A stretch of DNA of 64,000 bases from Thermoanaerobaculia bacterium (GTDB taxonomy: Bacteria; Acidobacteriota; Thermoanaerobaculia; Multivoradales; JAIOJS01): the NCBI GenBank assembly GCA_030429235.1, contig JAUIDB010000005.1, positions 1 through 64,000 of the forward strand, given 5' to 3'. A program made the position numbers and the translations under genes. Each line of letters opens with the position of its first letter. Position 1 is the first letter of the stretch. Shown one piece after another: positions 8,722 through 16,988 of this stretch. The notes beneath the pieces are model-generated. The model was given only the letters and a program-made list of their open reading frames with translations, ran no database searches and was not told the DNA's origin.

Positions 8722-9408
8722 ATGAGTCAATCGCCCTTGAGTCTCGAACCGAAGTTCGTTCCCTTGACCTCGTACCGCGAGCTGCCCCTCGAGACCATGC
8801 AGGAGCGGGCTCGGGACTTTCGCGAGTCGCTGCAACGCCGGCGCACGGTCCGCGACTTCAGCGATCGACCGGTGCCGCTGGCGGTGGTCGAAGACTGCCT
8901 GTTGGCAGCCGGAACCGCTCCCAACGGCGCCAACATGCAGCCCTGGCATTTCGTGGTGGTTGGCAATCCGGAGGTGAAGTCCGAGATTCGGCGGGCGGCG
9001 GAGGCCGAGGAGCGCGACTTCTATCAGAACAAGGCTCCCCAGGAGTGGCTCGATGCCCTCGCTCCTCTCGGCACGGACGAGCACAAGCCGTTCCTGGAGC
9101 GGGCTCCCTACCTGATCGCGATCTTCGTGCAACGCTACGGTCTGTTGCCGGATGGTCGGAAGGTGAAGCACTACTATCCGATCGAGTCGGTCGGGATTGC
9201 GACCGGAATGCTGATTACCGCTCTCCACGAGGCGGGGCTCGCGACGCTGACGCATACGCCGAGTCCGATGGGTTTCCTGAACGAGATTCTCGGTCGCCCC
9301 AAGAACGAGCGCCCGTTCTTGCTGTTGGTGGTCGGCTATCCCGAACCGGATGCCCAGGTCCCTGACATCACCAAGAAGCCGTTGTCGGACATCATGACGC
9401 TGGTCTAG
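8722..9408 (+). CDS. Iodotyrosine deiodinase-like nitroreductase-family flavoprotein
   Basis: This is a 228-residue FMN protein of the nitroreductase fold. It has the [15 protein letters not shown]-terminal FMN motif, [24 protein letters not shown] and [13 protein letters not shown]. The lid region contains Glu97, Tyr101 and Lys122 with spacings of 4 and 21 residues, the same spacing as the substrate-binding Glu157/Tyr161/Lys182 triad of human iodotyrosine deiodinase. That argues for a halotyrosine reductive dehalogenase rather than a generic nitroreductase. GGAGG at 8712-8716 sets the ATG at 8722. A TATGGT box at 8687 may be its own -10. Confidence 0.9.
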   Translation: MSQSPLSLEPKFVPLTSYRELPLETMQERARDFRESLQRRRTVRDFSDRPVPLAVVEDCLLAAGTAPNGANMQPWHFVVVGNPEVKSEIRRAAEAEERDFYQNKAPQEWLDALAPLGTDEHKPFLERAPYLIAIFVQRYGLLPDGRKVKHYYPIESVGIATGMLITALHEAGLATLTHTPSPMGFLNEILGRPKNERPFLLLVVGYPEPDAQVPDITKKPLSDIMTLV

Positions 9409-9422
9409 TCGGGGTCATCCGG

Positions 9423-11459
9423 TTGGGGCAACTTTCGGAAGCAGCACGACGTCCCGCCCGACGCCCCCTGAGTCTGGTCCAACGGCTGTTTCTCGTCGCA
9501 TTCGGCTGCTTCCTGCTGCTGGCGTTCGAGTTGGTTTGCCGAGGCTTTGGTTTCGGCGGCACGCCGCCGTTGGTTCTCGACTTCCTGTCCGAGCCCGAGA
9601 CGCTGGTGGAGATCAACCCACGGGTTGCGGCCCCCTTTTTCGCGCGCCGGGCTCCCGACGGCTCCGAGACCGTCGGCGCCCACCGTCGCGAACTCGTCCG
9701 GCGCCCGAAGGCGGAGGGGACCCTGCGCGTGCTCTTCCTCGGGGCGTCGTCGGTCGAGGGGTTTCCCCTGCCGCGGAATCTGACGGCGGCCGAGTTCCTC
9801 GAACGGATGCTGCAACTCTCTCTGCCCGACCACCGGGTCGAGGTGATCAACCTCGGTATTACCGCGGTGGCGAGCTTCCCGGTACGGGTTCTCGGCGAGC
9901 GGGCGATCGCCGAACTCGAACCCGATCTGGTTCTCGTTTACGCCGGTCACAACGAGATGTTCGGGGCCGCGGGAGTGGCCTCGCAGCAGTCGCTCGGGCG
10001 AAGTCCCCGGGCGATGCGGGGCATGTACTTCGTCCGCCGGACGGGCCTGGGGCAACTTCTGCAGAGTCTGGTTCAGCCGAGCCCCCAGGACCACGGTGAG
10101 CAACGACGTCATCTGATCGAGATGATGGCTGGCGTCGAGCGCATCGAGCCGAACGGTCGCTTGCACCGCGCGGCGGTCTCCAATCTTGTCGACAATCTCG
10201 AGGGCATGGTTGCCGCCGCTCGCCGAGCCGAGGTTCCGATCGTGCTCTCGACTCTCGTCAGTTTGGAGAAGGGGCTGCACCCCATCGCTTCCTGGGAGGC
10301 AGAGGACTCCGGCGTGGTGGCCGAGTCGGAGGTCCAGGCCTGGGGAGAGAGGCTCGAATCCGAGCCGGAGGTCGTCTTGCAACAGGCCGAACGCTGGGCT
10401 GGGCAGTGGCCTCGACATGCCGGTGTGGTCTACCTCGAGGCGCAGGCTCTCGATCAACTGGGGCGGGTGGCGGAGGCGGCGGTGGCGTACGGCCGCGCTC
10501 GCGACCTCGACGCCATGCCCTGGCGCGCGCCGCAGGACCGCAACGTCGCGATCCAGGAGTTGGCGAGCCGGCTCGGAGTCCCGCTCAATCGGGCGGATCA
10601 GAGGTTCGCCGCCGAGGCCGGGGGCGCGACCGACTGGCAGTTCTTCTACGACCACGTTCACCCCAGCCTGCGGGGCCAGGATCTGCTGGCACGCTCCTTC
10701 TTTCGGACGCTGGCCGATCAGCAACTCCTCCCGATCCCGCCGGCGTCCGCGGCCCGCTTGCCGAAGTGGCATGCTCTGGCGCGGCAACTGCGGGCCCACC
10801 CCCTCGAGGGTTACGCTGCGCTCCACAAGATGAAGACGCTGTTCGAGACGCCTCCGATGTCGCACCGCAACGCCGCGGCGGCGTTGCGGATCGCCGACGT
10901 GCTCGACGCCCAGGCCGCGACCTGGGATCCGATCGATCGCAGTGCGGTAGACCTCTGGAGGCGGCTCTCGACCGACGCGGGATTCACGGTACCGATCTCG
11001 TACCCGGCGGCGCGGGCCGCCCTAGCTCTCGGCGAGCCTCAGTGGGCTCGCAGCTATGCGGCCGCCGCGGTCGCCAACTCGTACCCTTGGAGTGACCAGT
11101 ATCTCAACGCGCGGCTGGTGGAACTCGAGGCGTGGGCCTTCGAGCTGGGGTTGGGGGCCGAGGACTCTCGACGGATTCTGCGAGAGTTGCACGACGAGTT
11201 GGAGGTCGTACGGCGAACTCCCGGTCAACCGACGCCGCTGCTGGCCGCCGTCGCGGCTCGGATCTCTACGTTGGACGGGGTCGACGACGATTCGGCTTGG
11301 AGGGAGGCCGAATCCCTGGAGACGAGGGCTCCCCGCTGGGTGCGTCCCTTTCTGGAAGTCCTGCCGCCGCGCGAGTTCTACCGTCGGCTGGTGGCGTCGT
11401 CGAAGCCTGGGTCGGCCGAGAGCTCTGGGCCCACGGAGAGCTCTGGACCGGCTGACTAG
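9423..11459 (+). CDS. Membrane-anchored SGNH/GDSL-type hydrolase with helical repeat region
   Basis: The ~678-residue protein has one N-terminal membrane anchor (LFLVAFGCFLLLAFEL), then an SGNH-like fold with block I VLFLGASSVEGFP, block III-like VYAGHNEMFG and a late DHVHPSLRGQ providing the Asp/His of the triad. A TPR-like helical insertion separates the blocks (around residues 310-370), and a long helical C-terminal region follows. These proteins are probably periplasmic esterases or acyl-transfer enzymes, but no substrate is implied here. The TTG at 9423 is the first start after the preceding gene; a later start is possible. The 3' end overlaps the convergent zinc enzyme gene by four bases. 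Confidence 0.75.
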   Translation: MGQLSEAARRPARRPLSLVQRLFLVAFGCFLLLAFELVCRGFGFGGTPPLVLDFLSEPETLVEINPRVAAPFFARRAPDGSETVGAHRRELVRRPKAEGTLRVLFLGASSVEGFPLPRNLTAAEFLERMLQLSLPDHRVEVINLGITAVASFPVRVLGERAIAELEPDLVLVYAGHNEMFGAAGVASQQSLGRSPRAMRGMYFVRRTGLGQLLQSLVQPSPQDHGEQRRHLIEMMAGVERIEPNGRLHRAAVSNLVDNLEGMVAAARRAEVPIVLSTLVSLEKGLHPIASWEAEDSGVVAESEVQAWGERLESEPEVVLQQAERWAGQWPRHAGVVYLEAQALDQLGRVAEAAVAYGRARDLDAMPWRAPQDRNVAIQELASRLGVPLNRADQRFAAEAGGATDWQFFYDHVHPSLRGQDLLARSFFRTLADQQLLPIPPASAARLPKWHALARQLRAHPLEGYAALHKMKTLFETPPMSHRNAAAALRIADVLDAQAATWDPIDRSAVDLWRRLSTDAGFTVPISYPAARAALALGEPQWARSYAAAAVANSYPWSDQYLNARLVELEAWAFELGLGAEDSRRILRELHDELEVVRRTPGQPTPLLAAVAARISTLDGVDDDSAWREAESLETRAPRWVRPFLEVLPPREFYRRLVASSKPGSAESSGPTESSGPAD

Positions 11460-12346
11460 CGCCCGACCGGCGGGTGGCCCGGGTACTCGAGCCACCAAGG
11501 AAGTTCGACCGCCGCAGACTGCTCCCATGCCGTCACGTAGAGGCTGGCGATGAAGAGGGCCCCGGTGCGGTAGCGATCGCGGGCGAACTTTCTGGCCTGC
11601 TCGGACTGGCGGGCCGTCTCGAAATCGTCGAGGATCTCCTCGAGCGCGTAGACGTCGTCGACGTGGGCGTGGCTTTCCTGCAGCTGAGCGTGGAACGCTG
11701 TCCAGAGATTCTCGAAGGCGACGGGTTCCAAACCCTCCAGCAGGGCACCGTCCTCAGGCGGGAGGATCTCGAAGAGACGGTCCATCTTGAGGTGGATCCC
11801 GGTGTGGGGGCTCTTCATGTCCTCACCGGCTCGGCCATCGTGGTGGATGGTGGTGTGGAGCGGCTGGGCGAGATCACCGGCGTAGTGGGAGAGCAGACCC
11901 GCGTAGAAGCTGATTTTGGCCTGGATCGCCGGATCGTCCGGCCACTGCCGGTACTGCGCGAAGGCCACCGTCAGTCGTTGGGTACCTTCCATGATCGAAT
12001 AGGGAAGGAAACCCACTTTCGTTGGGTCGACCCCCAGGCGGTCGAGGAGTTCGAGGTACTCGAACCGCTGCACCGGGAGTGCATGCCCCTGCAGGAACTC
12101 GAGATCCAGGTAGTGCTCCGGGCTTTCGGCCTTGGCCATTGCGGTCAGCTCTCGCTGCTTCATCGCGTCGGGGTCGACGGCCATGTGGGCTACGGTCGCC
12201 GCGTCCTCGCGAAAGAACTTGGGCATGCTGTCGGGCAGGATCGACATGGCGGCCCGGGTGATCCGTGAGTGTCCGGGCACCACCCAGGCAAAGGCCGAGG
12301 ACGCGGAAGCCATGATCAGCAGAGAGAGAGCGAGGGTCTTGCGCAC
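11456..12346 (-). CDS. Secreted zinc-dependent phospholipase C / S1-P1 nuclease-fold enzyme
   Basis: The GTG start at 12346 has GGAGG eight bases upstream and gives a clean signal peptide (VRKTLALSLLIMASASSAFA). Cleavage leaves Trp as residue 1 of the mature protein (WVVPGHSRITRAA); in this fold the N-terminal Trp itself is a zinc ligand. Further ligands are visible: an early His, VDPD, EHYLD, the HxxxDxxxxxH core SHYAGDLAQPLHT, and a later IHLKMD where Asp replaces the usual Glu. The substrate could be phospholipid or single-stranded nucleic acid. About 276 mature residues is normal for the family. Confidence 0.82.
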   Translation of the reverse strand: MRKTLALSLLIMASASSAFAWVVPGHSRITRAAMSILPDSMPKFFREDAATVAHMAVDPDAMKQRELTAMAKAESPEHYLDLEFLQGHALPVQRFEYLELLDRLGVDPTKVGFLPYSIMEGTQRLTVAFAQYRQWPDDPAIQAKISFYAGLLSHYAGDLAQPLHTTIHHDGRAGEDMKSPHTGIHLKMDRLFEILPPEDGALLEGLEPVAFENLWTAFHAQLQESHAHVDDVYALEEILDDFETARQSEQARKFARDRYRTGALFIASLYVTAWEQSAAVELPWWLEYPGHPPVGR

Positions 12347-12408
12347 GTAGGTTTCCTCCGAGGGACTGGGGTGGGAGAGTGACGGGGTCCGCCGACCGCG
12401 AGAGGATT

Positions 12409-13308
12409 CTACCTGGCGGTGCGTTCCTCCAGTTCCTCCAACGTGCGCGGCCAGTCCTCGTTGAGCAGTCGCGACAGGACGCGATCGGCGAGGAGCTTGC
12501 CTCCGGTCTGGCACGGGGCACAGTAGTTCGCCTCGTTTTCGGCGTAGAGGATGCGTTGCACGGGCGCACCGCAGGTGGGACAGGGTTGGCGGTACTTGCC
12601 GTGGACGGCCATAGCGGGATGGAAGGCGGTCACCTTGTCTGGGAATCCGTCTCCGACCTGGGAGCGGAGTCGGTCGGTCCACTCTTCGCAGACCGCGACG
12701 ATCATGCCCTGTAGGTCCCGGCTCTCCTCGGCGCTCAGGCTGCCGGTCCGTCGGAACGGCGAGCAGCGAGCGCGGTGCAGGATCTCGTCGGAGTAGGCAT
12801 TGCCGATCCCGGCCAGAATCCGGGGATCGGTGAGTGCCCGCTTGAGGGTCCGGTTCTCCCGCGTCAACGCCGCGTGGAACTGCTCGGGGGTGGCCGTCGC
12901 GACCTCGATCCCCCCGCGGTCGTGCTCGGCGAGTCCGACTCGTCCCGAGACCAGGAAGAGCGACGCCCGTTTCTTGCTGCTCGCCTCGGTGAGGAGGAGA
13001 GTGCCGTGAGCGAAGTCGAGGGCCAGGAGACCGTTGCGTCCGGGGACCGCGGCTCCCCGTTTGCGCCAGCGCAGCCGGCCCGCGATCATCAGGTGGAGGA
13101 CGAGGAAGAGCTCCTGCTCGATTTCGAACACGATCCGCTTGCCCAAGCGCTCGACGGCACGAATCTCCTGACCCACCACCGTGGACAAGCGGGGCTGCAC
13201 CGAGCGCACCAGAAACGGGCTGCGCAACCGAACCGCCTCGATGGTGCGCCCTACGACGTGTCGTTCGAGGGCCTCGAGGTAGATCGTCAGGTCGGGAAGT
13301 TCAGGCAC
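12409..13308 (-). CDS. mutM: Formamidopyrimidine/endonuclease VIII-type DNA glycosylase (Fpg/Nei)
   Basis: The 299-residue base-excision repair enzyme removes oxidised bases. After the GTG-encoded Met comes PELPDL, giving the catalytic Pro2 and Glu3. [10 protein letters not shown] carries the conserved Lys, [12 protein letters not shown] is the helix-two-turn-helix, and the C-terminal zinc finger reads CPTC ... [10 protein letters not shown]. It starts at GTG 13308, six bases after a TAAGCT box and without a Shine-Dalgarno. Fpg versus Nei specificity is not certain from sequence alone. It is divergent from a small unknown gene. Confidence 0.93.
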   Translation of the reverse strand: MPELPDLTIYLEALERHVVGRTIEAVRLRSPFLVRSVQPRLSTVVGQEIRAVERLGKRIVFEIEQELFLVLHLMIAGRLRWRKRGAAVPGRNGLLALDFAHGTLLLTEASSKKRASLFLVSGRVGLAEHDRGGIEVATATPEQFHAALTRENRTLKRALTDPRILAGIGNAYSDEILHRARCSPFRRTGSLSAEESRDLQGMIVAVCEEWTDRLRSQVGDGFPDKVTAFHPAMAVHGKYRQPCPTCGAPVQRILYAENEANYCAPCQTGGKLLADRVLSRLLNEDWPRTLEELEERTAR

Positions 13309-13314
13309 TCTCGC

Positions 13315-13349
13315 AGCTTATCCTGAGGTGCAGTCCCCCGAGGTAGCAT
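13315..13349. promoter_or_regulatory. Divergent pair of -10-like boxes for leaderless fpg and the small unknown gene
   Basis: On the minus strand TAAGCT (13320-13315) sits six bases from the fpg GTG. On the plus strand TAGCAT (13344-13349) sits eight bases from the ATG at 13358. The whole divergent intergenic region is only 49 bp and neither start has a Shine-Dalgarno. Confidence 0.45.
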
Positions 13350-13357
13350 CGTGGGCC

Positions 13358-13618
13358 ATGGACGAAGGAGAGCGATCGCCGAGGCAGGCCCGACTCTGGT
13401 GGGATTTCTTCGGGCCGAGGGCCGAGGGCACAGCTCGCCACTTCGAAAGCCATCTCGCGGAGTTTCTCGAGCGCGAGAGGATCGAGGACTGCCAGCTCGG
13501 GACTGAGTCGCCTCAGCCGAACCACTGGGCCGTGTGGTGCCGGTGCCCCGCCGCGCGCGAGGCCGCACTGGTCACGGCCCTCAGGCCTCGCCGCCGAGAT
13601 TCAGGGGAGGGACCGTAG
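13358..13618 (+). CDS. Small conserved-looking protein of unknown function
   Basis: This is an 86-residue soluble protein starting MDEGERSPRQARLWWDFFGP. It has an amphipathic middle (TARHFESHLAEFLERE) and a cysteine pair in WCRCPAAREAAL. No family is recognised. The ATG at 13358 is preferred to an in-frame GTG at 13328 because of the TAGCAT box eight bases before it. It ends eight bases before the convergent antiporter gene. GC-rich codon usage is like its neighbours, supporting a real gene. Confidence 0.6.
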   Translation: MDEGERSPRQARLWWDFFGPRAEGTARHFESHLAEFLERERIEDCQLGTESPQPNHWAVWCRCPAAREAALVTALRPRRRDSGEGP

Positions 13619-13625
13619 GGGCCGA

Positions 13626-14576
13626 TCAGGTACCCAGCAGCCAGGCGATGTAACCGACGTACAGGACGATCAGTCCGACTCCCTCCCGACGTCCCAGGCG
13701 CATTCTGGTCAGCAGCATCGGGATCACGAGCACGGTGAAACCGAGCACGATCCAGAAGTCGACCGCGATCACCTCGGGTCCGACGGGAATCGGTCGGACC
13801 AGGGCCGTCGTTCCGAGGATGCAGAGCAGGTTGAAGACGTTGGAACCCACGACGTTTCCCAGCACGATGTCTCCCTCCTTGCGGCGAGCGGCGACGATCG
13901 AACTGGCGAGTTCGGGGAGGCTGGTCCCAAAGGCCACCATCGTCAGTCCGACCACCCGCTCGGACACTCCCAGCGCGAGGGCGATCCGCGTCGCTCCGGT
14001 GACCAACGCCCAGGCCCCCAGGACGAGAAGTACGACGCCGGCGCCGACGATCAGACTGGCGGTCAGCAGGTCCCGTCCCCGAGCGATCCGATCGGTGCTG
14101 GCCCGGTATTCGTCCACCACCTCCTGGGGTTCGTCGTCGGACAACAGAACAAAGAGGTAGCCTCCCAGCAGGCCCAGCAGCAGAACCCCCTCGCCCCTGC
14201 CGATCAGTCCGTTGGTGATCAGAGGGTAGAACACCAGAGTGGCCCCCAGCATCAGGGGGATCTCGCGCTTCAGGAACTGCGCCTGGGCGGTGAGCGGAGC
14301 CACCAGGGCGGCGATGCCGAGGATCAGTCCGAGGTTGGCGATGTTGGATCCCAGGGCATTGCCGATGGCGAGTTCGGGAGCGCCGCGAAGGCTCGCCATC
14401 AGGGTCGCCGCCAGTTCGGGAGCCGAGGTGGCGAAAGCGACGACGGTCAGGCCGATGACCATCGAGCTGAGGCCGAGTTGGCGCGCCAGGTCGACGGCGC
14501 CGCGCACCAGTGCCTCACCGCCGGCGTAGAGCAGGGCGATTCCCAGGGCGACGAGGGCGAAGCTCAGCGGCGTCAT
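13626..14576 (-). CDS. Calcium/sodium antiporter (CaCA family, YrbG-like)
   Basis: The 316-residue inner-membrane exchanger has about ten helices in two inverted halves. Each half has the alpha-repeat: first GLTVVAFATSAPELAATLMA with GNALGSNIANLGLILG, second GLTMVAFGTSLPELASSIVA with GNVVGSNVFNLLCILG. These carry the paired acidic and Asn/Ser residues that coordinate Ca2+/Na+. Length is typical. It lies downstream of the TPR kinase gene on the same strand (57 bp gap), but a functional link is not evident. Confidence 0.95.
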   Translation of the reverse strand: MTPLSFALVALGIALLYAGGEALVRGAVDLARQLGLSSMVIGLTVVAFATSAPELAATLMASLRGAPELAIGNALGSNIANLGLILGIAALVAPLTAQAQFLKREIPLMLGATLVFYPLITNGLIGRGEGVLLLGLLGGYLFVLLSDDEPQEVVDEYRASTDRIARGRDLLTASLIVGAGVVLLVLGAWALVTGATRIALALGVSERVVGLTMVAFGTSLPELASSIVAARRKEGDIVLGNVVGSNVFNLLCILGTTALVRPIPVGPEVIAVDFWIVLGFTVLVIPMLLTRMRLGRREGVGLIVLYVGYIAWLLGT

Positions 14577-14633
14577 GGCGTGGTGTCTATCACAGCGAAC
14601 TCGTGCCGGCGGCCTCTCGGCCGGCTCGGTGGT

Positions 14634-16943
14634 TCAGCGGCCCAGAGGGTCCTCCTCGAGGCCGAGCGTCCGCAGCATCGTGTCGAAGGCGGGATCGCCC
14701 ACCAGCCAACGGAACACCGGGCGCAGGCCGATCCAGATCAGTTCCGCCGCCTGATCGTGGTGGGCCTTGTGGATCCACTCCATGGTGCGTTCTCGGTCCT
14801 CGAGCGCGGCGTAGATCTGGGCGAGCAGGGTGGCCGAGACGTAGCTTCGGCGAAAGCGCGACAGGAGCGTCTGGGTCAGTGCGTTGGCCTGGGCCCGGTC
14901 GCCGGCGCGGGCGTGCGTGGTGGCCAGGGCGGCGAGGATTTCGTTGCTTTCGCGAGAGAGGCTGCGCGAGGTCTCGAGTTCGGCGATCGCTTCCTCGAAC
15001 TCACCCCGTGCGGCATGGGTCAGTCCGAGAAAGTAGTGGGCGACCGCGAAGTTGGGATCGAGAGCCAGGGTGTCGAGCTGCAGGGTCACGGCGCGGTCGA
15101 GGTCGCCCCGATAGAGGGCGAGCAGTCCGCGCGAGGTGCTGACCACGGTCGACAGCGGTTCCAGGGCCTGCGCCTGCTCGAGCTGGTCTTCGGCTTCGTC
15201 GAAGCGACGCCGTGGCGTCAGCAGATTCATGGCGTACCACTGGCGTGCCGTGGCGTAGTCTGGGTCGAGGTCGATGGCTCGTTGGAAGCTGGCTTCGGCG
15301 GTGTCCCAGTCCCAGTCGAAGACCGCCTGGACGCAGGCCAGGGAGGTGTGGGCTTCGGCGAGTCCCGATTCGAGGCGGAGCGCCTCGAGCGCCGAGGCCC
15401 GGGCCTTGGGCATCACTTCGCGCGGCGGTTGGCCTCCGTAGACGCCGAGGATGACGTAGGAATCAGCGAGGCCAGCGTGGGCCCGCGAGTACTCTGGATC
15501 GGCGGCGATGGCCCGTTCGAAGAACTCGATCCCCTTCCGCAACCCGACCTCGGTGCGTCGGTTCCAGAAGTACCGGCCCTTCAGATAATTGTTGTAGGCC
15601 TCCAGATTCTCGGTCGGATGGTGCACCGAGGAACGCCGGGCGGCGGTCCCGAACTTCTCCTTCAAGGTAGCGACGATCTCGTCCGAGATCTCGTCTTGCA
15701 GGGCGAACACGTCGGTGAGCTCGCGATCGAAACGGCCCGACCAGAGGGAGAGACCGGTGGCCACCTCGGTCAGCTGTGAGGTGATCCGAACCCGGGTTCC
15801 TGACTTGCGCACACTGCCCTCGAGGACCGAGCCGACGTTGAGGCGCCGGCCGATCTCTCCGACGTCGAGGTTCTGGCCCGCCAGGTGACTGGCCGAGGCG
15901 CGGGAGGCTACCCGCATTCCGTCGAGTCCGCCGAGAGCGCTGGCCAGCTCTTCGGCCATCCCACTGCAGAAGTACTCCTGATCACCGTGGGGGCTGAGGT
16001 CGGCGAAGGGGAGAACGGCGATGGTCGTGGGACGCGCCGCTTTCGGTGGGGTGAGGTCGATCTCGGTCTCCGCCGCCCGCTCGGCCGGAGTCAATCCGGC
16101 GGGCGACGGTCCCTGGCCATTGCGGAGTCCGTAGCGCAGTCGGTCGAGGTCCGCCGACATCTCGTCGGCCGTGGCGTACCGATCCTGTGGTTCTTTGGCC
16201 AGCGCCTTGCGAACGATCGGTCCGACCAGCATCAGCTGGCGGGTCGGTAGACCCTGGAGGGGTTGCGGGTCGTCGAAGGCGATCGCGTGGAGCATCGAGA
16301 GGTCGTCCGGTTTGTCGAACGGCAGACGCCCGGTGGTCATCTCGAAGAGGAGAACTCCCACCGACCAGAGGTCGGCGCGGCCGTCGACTTCGCGGCCGTA
16401 GACCTGTTCCGGCGACATGTAGGCGGGGGTACCGACTGCGATCCCCTCTTTGGTGATGCGTTGACTCCCCTGGAACTTCGCCAATCCGAAATCAAGGATC
16501 TTGACCACGCTGCGGTCGTGGGTAATAACGATGTTGGCGGGTTTGATGTCGCGGTGGTAGACGCCCTGTTGGTGGGCGACGGCCAGTCCGGAGAGCAACT
16601 GCCGGGTGATGTCGATCGCTTGCTCCAGCGGAATCGAGCCGCGGGCCATGCGCTCGCCCAGCGTCTCGCCCTCGTAGTAGCCCATGGCGATGTACAGGCG
16701 CCCGTCGTCCGTCTCGTCGATCTCGTAGATGGTGCAGATGTTGGGGTGGTCGAGCGAGGAAGCCGAGCGCGCCTCGCTGACGAAGCGGGTCCGCGCCCGG
16801 TCCTCGCGCAGTCGTTCCGGGGCCAGGAACTTCAGGGCGACGGTGCGGTGCAACGTCGTGTCCTCCGCCTTGTAGACGTCTCCCATGCCCCCGCTGCCGA
16901 GGAGCTCTTCGATTCGGTAGTGGGCGACGGTTTTCCCGATCAT
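14634..16943 (-). CDS. Ser/Thr protein kinase with TolB-like/CyaE-type domain and TPR repeats
   Basis: The 769-residue protein has a Hanks-type kinase at ~8-270 (glycine loop LLGSGGMGDVY, VHRD-equivalent YHRDIKPANIV, DFGLAKF, APE-like SPEQVYG). A TolB-N/adenylate-cyclase-associated domain follows at ~310-440 (AVLPFADLSPHGDQEYFCSG), then TPR repeats to the end. There is no obvious membrane helix, so it is probably cytosolic. This architecture is abundant in Acidobacteriota. It lies 45 bp downstream of the RND operon on the same strand. A TAGAAT box ten bases before the ATG suggests it also has its own near-leaderless promoter. Targets are unknown. Confidence 0.92.
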   Translation of the reverse strand: MIGKTVAHYRIEELLGSGGMGDVYKAEDTTLHRTVALKFLAPERLREDRARTRFVSEARSASSLDHPNICTIYEIDETDDGRLYIAMGYYEGETLGERMARGSIPLEQAIDITRQLLSGLAVAHQQGVYHRDIKPANIVITHDRSVVKILDFGLAKFQGSQRITKEGIAVGTPAYMSPEQVYGREVDGRADLWSVGVLLFEMTTGRLPFDKPDDLSMLHAIAFDDPQPLQGLPTRQLMLVGPIVRKALAKEPQDRYATADEMSADLDRLRYGLRNGQGPSPAGLTPAERAAETEIDLTPPKAARPTTIAVLPFADLSPHGDQEYFCSGMAEELASALGGLDGMRVASRASASHLAGQNLDVGEIGRRLNVGSVLEGSVRKSGTRVRITSQLTEVATGLSLWSGRFDRELTDVFALQDEISDEIVATLKEKFGTAARRSSVHHPTENLEAYNNYLKGRYFWNRRTEVGLRKGIEFFERAIAADPEYSRAHAGLADSYVILGVYGGQPPREVMPKARASALEALRLESGLAEAHTSLACVQAVFDWDWDTAEASFQRAIDLDPDYATARQWYAMNLLTPRRRFDEAEDQLEQAQALEPLSTVVSTSRGLLALYRGDLDRAVTLQLDTLALDPNFAVAHYFLGLTHAARGEFEEAIAELETSRSLSRESNEILAALATTHARAGDRAQANALTQTLLSRFRRSYVSATLLAQIYAALEDRERTMEWIHKAHHDQAAELIWIGLRPVFRWLVGDPAFDTMLRTLGLEEDPLGR

Positions 16944-16988
16944 CGGCCCGCCGATTCTATCGGAGCGCCACGCCTCGAGGGCTTTGGC

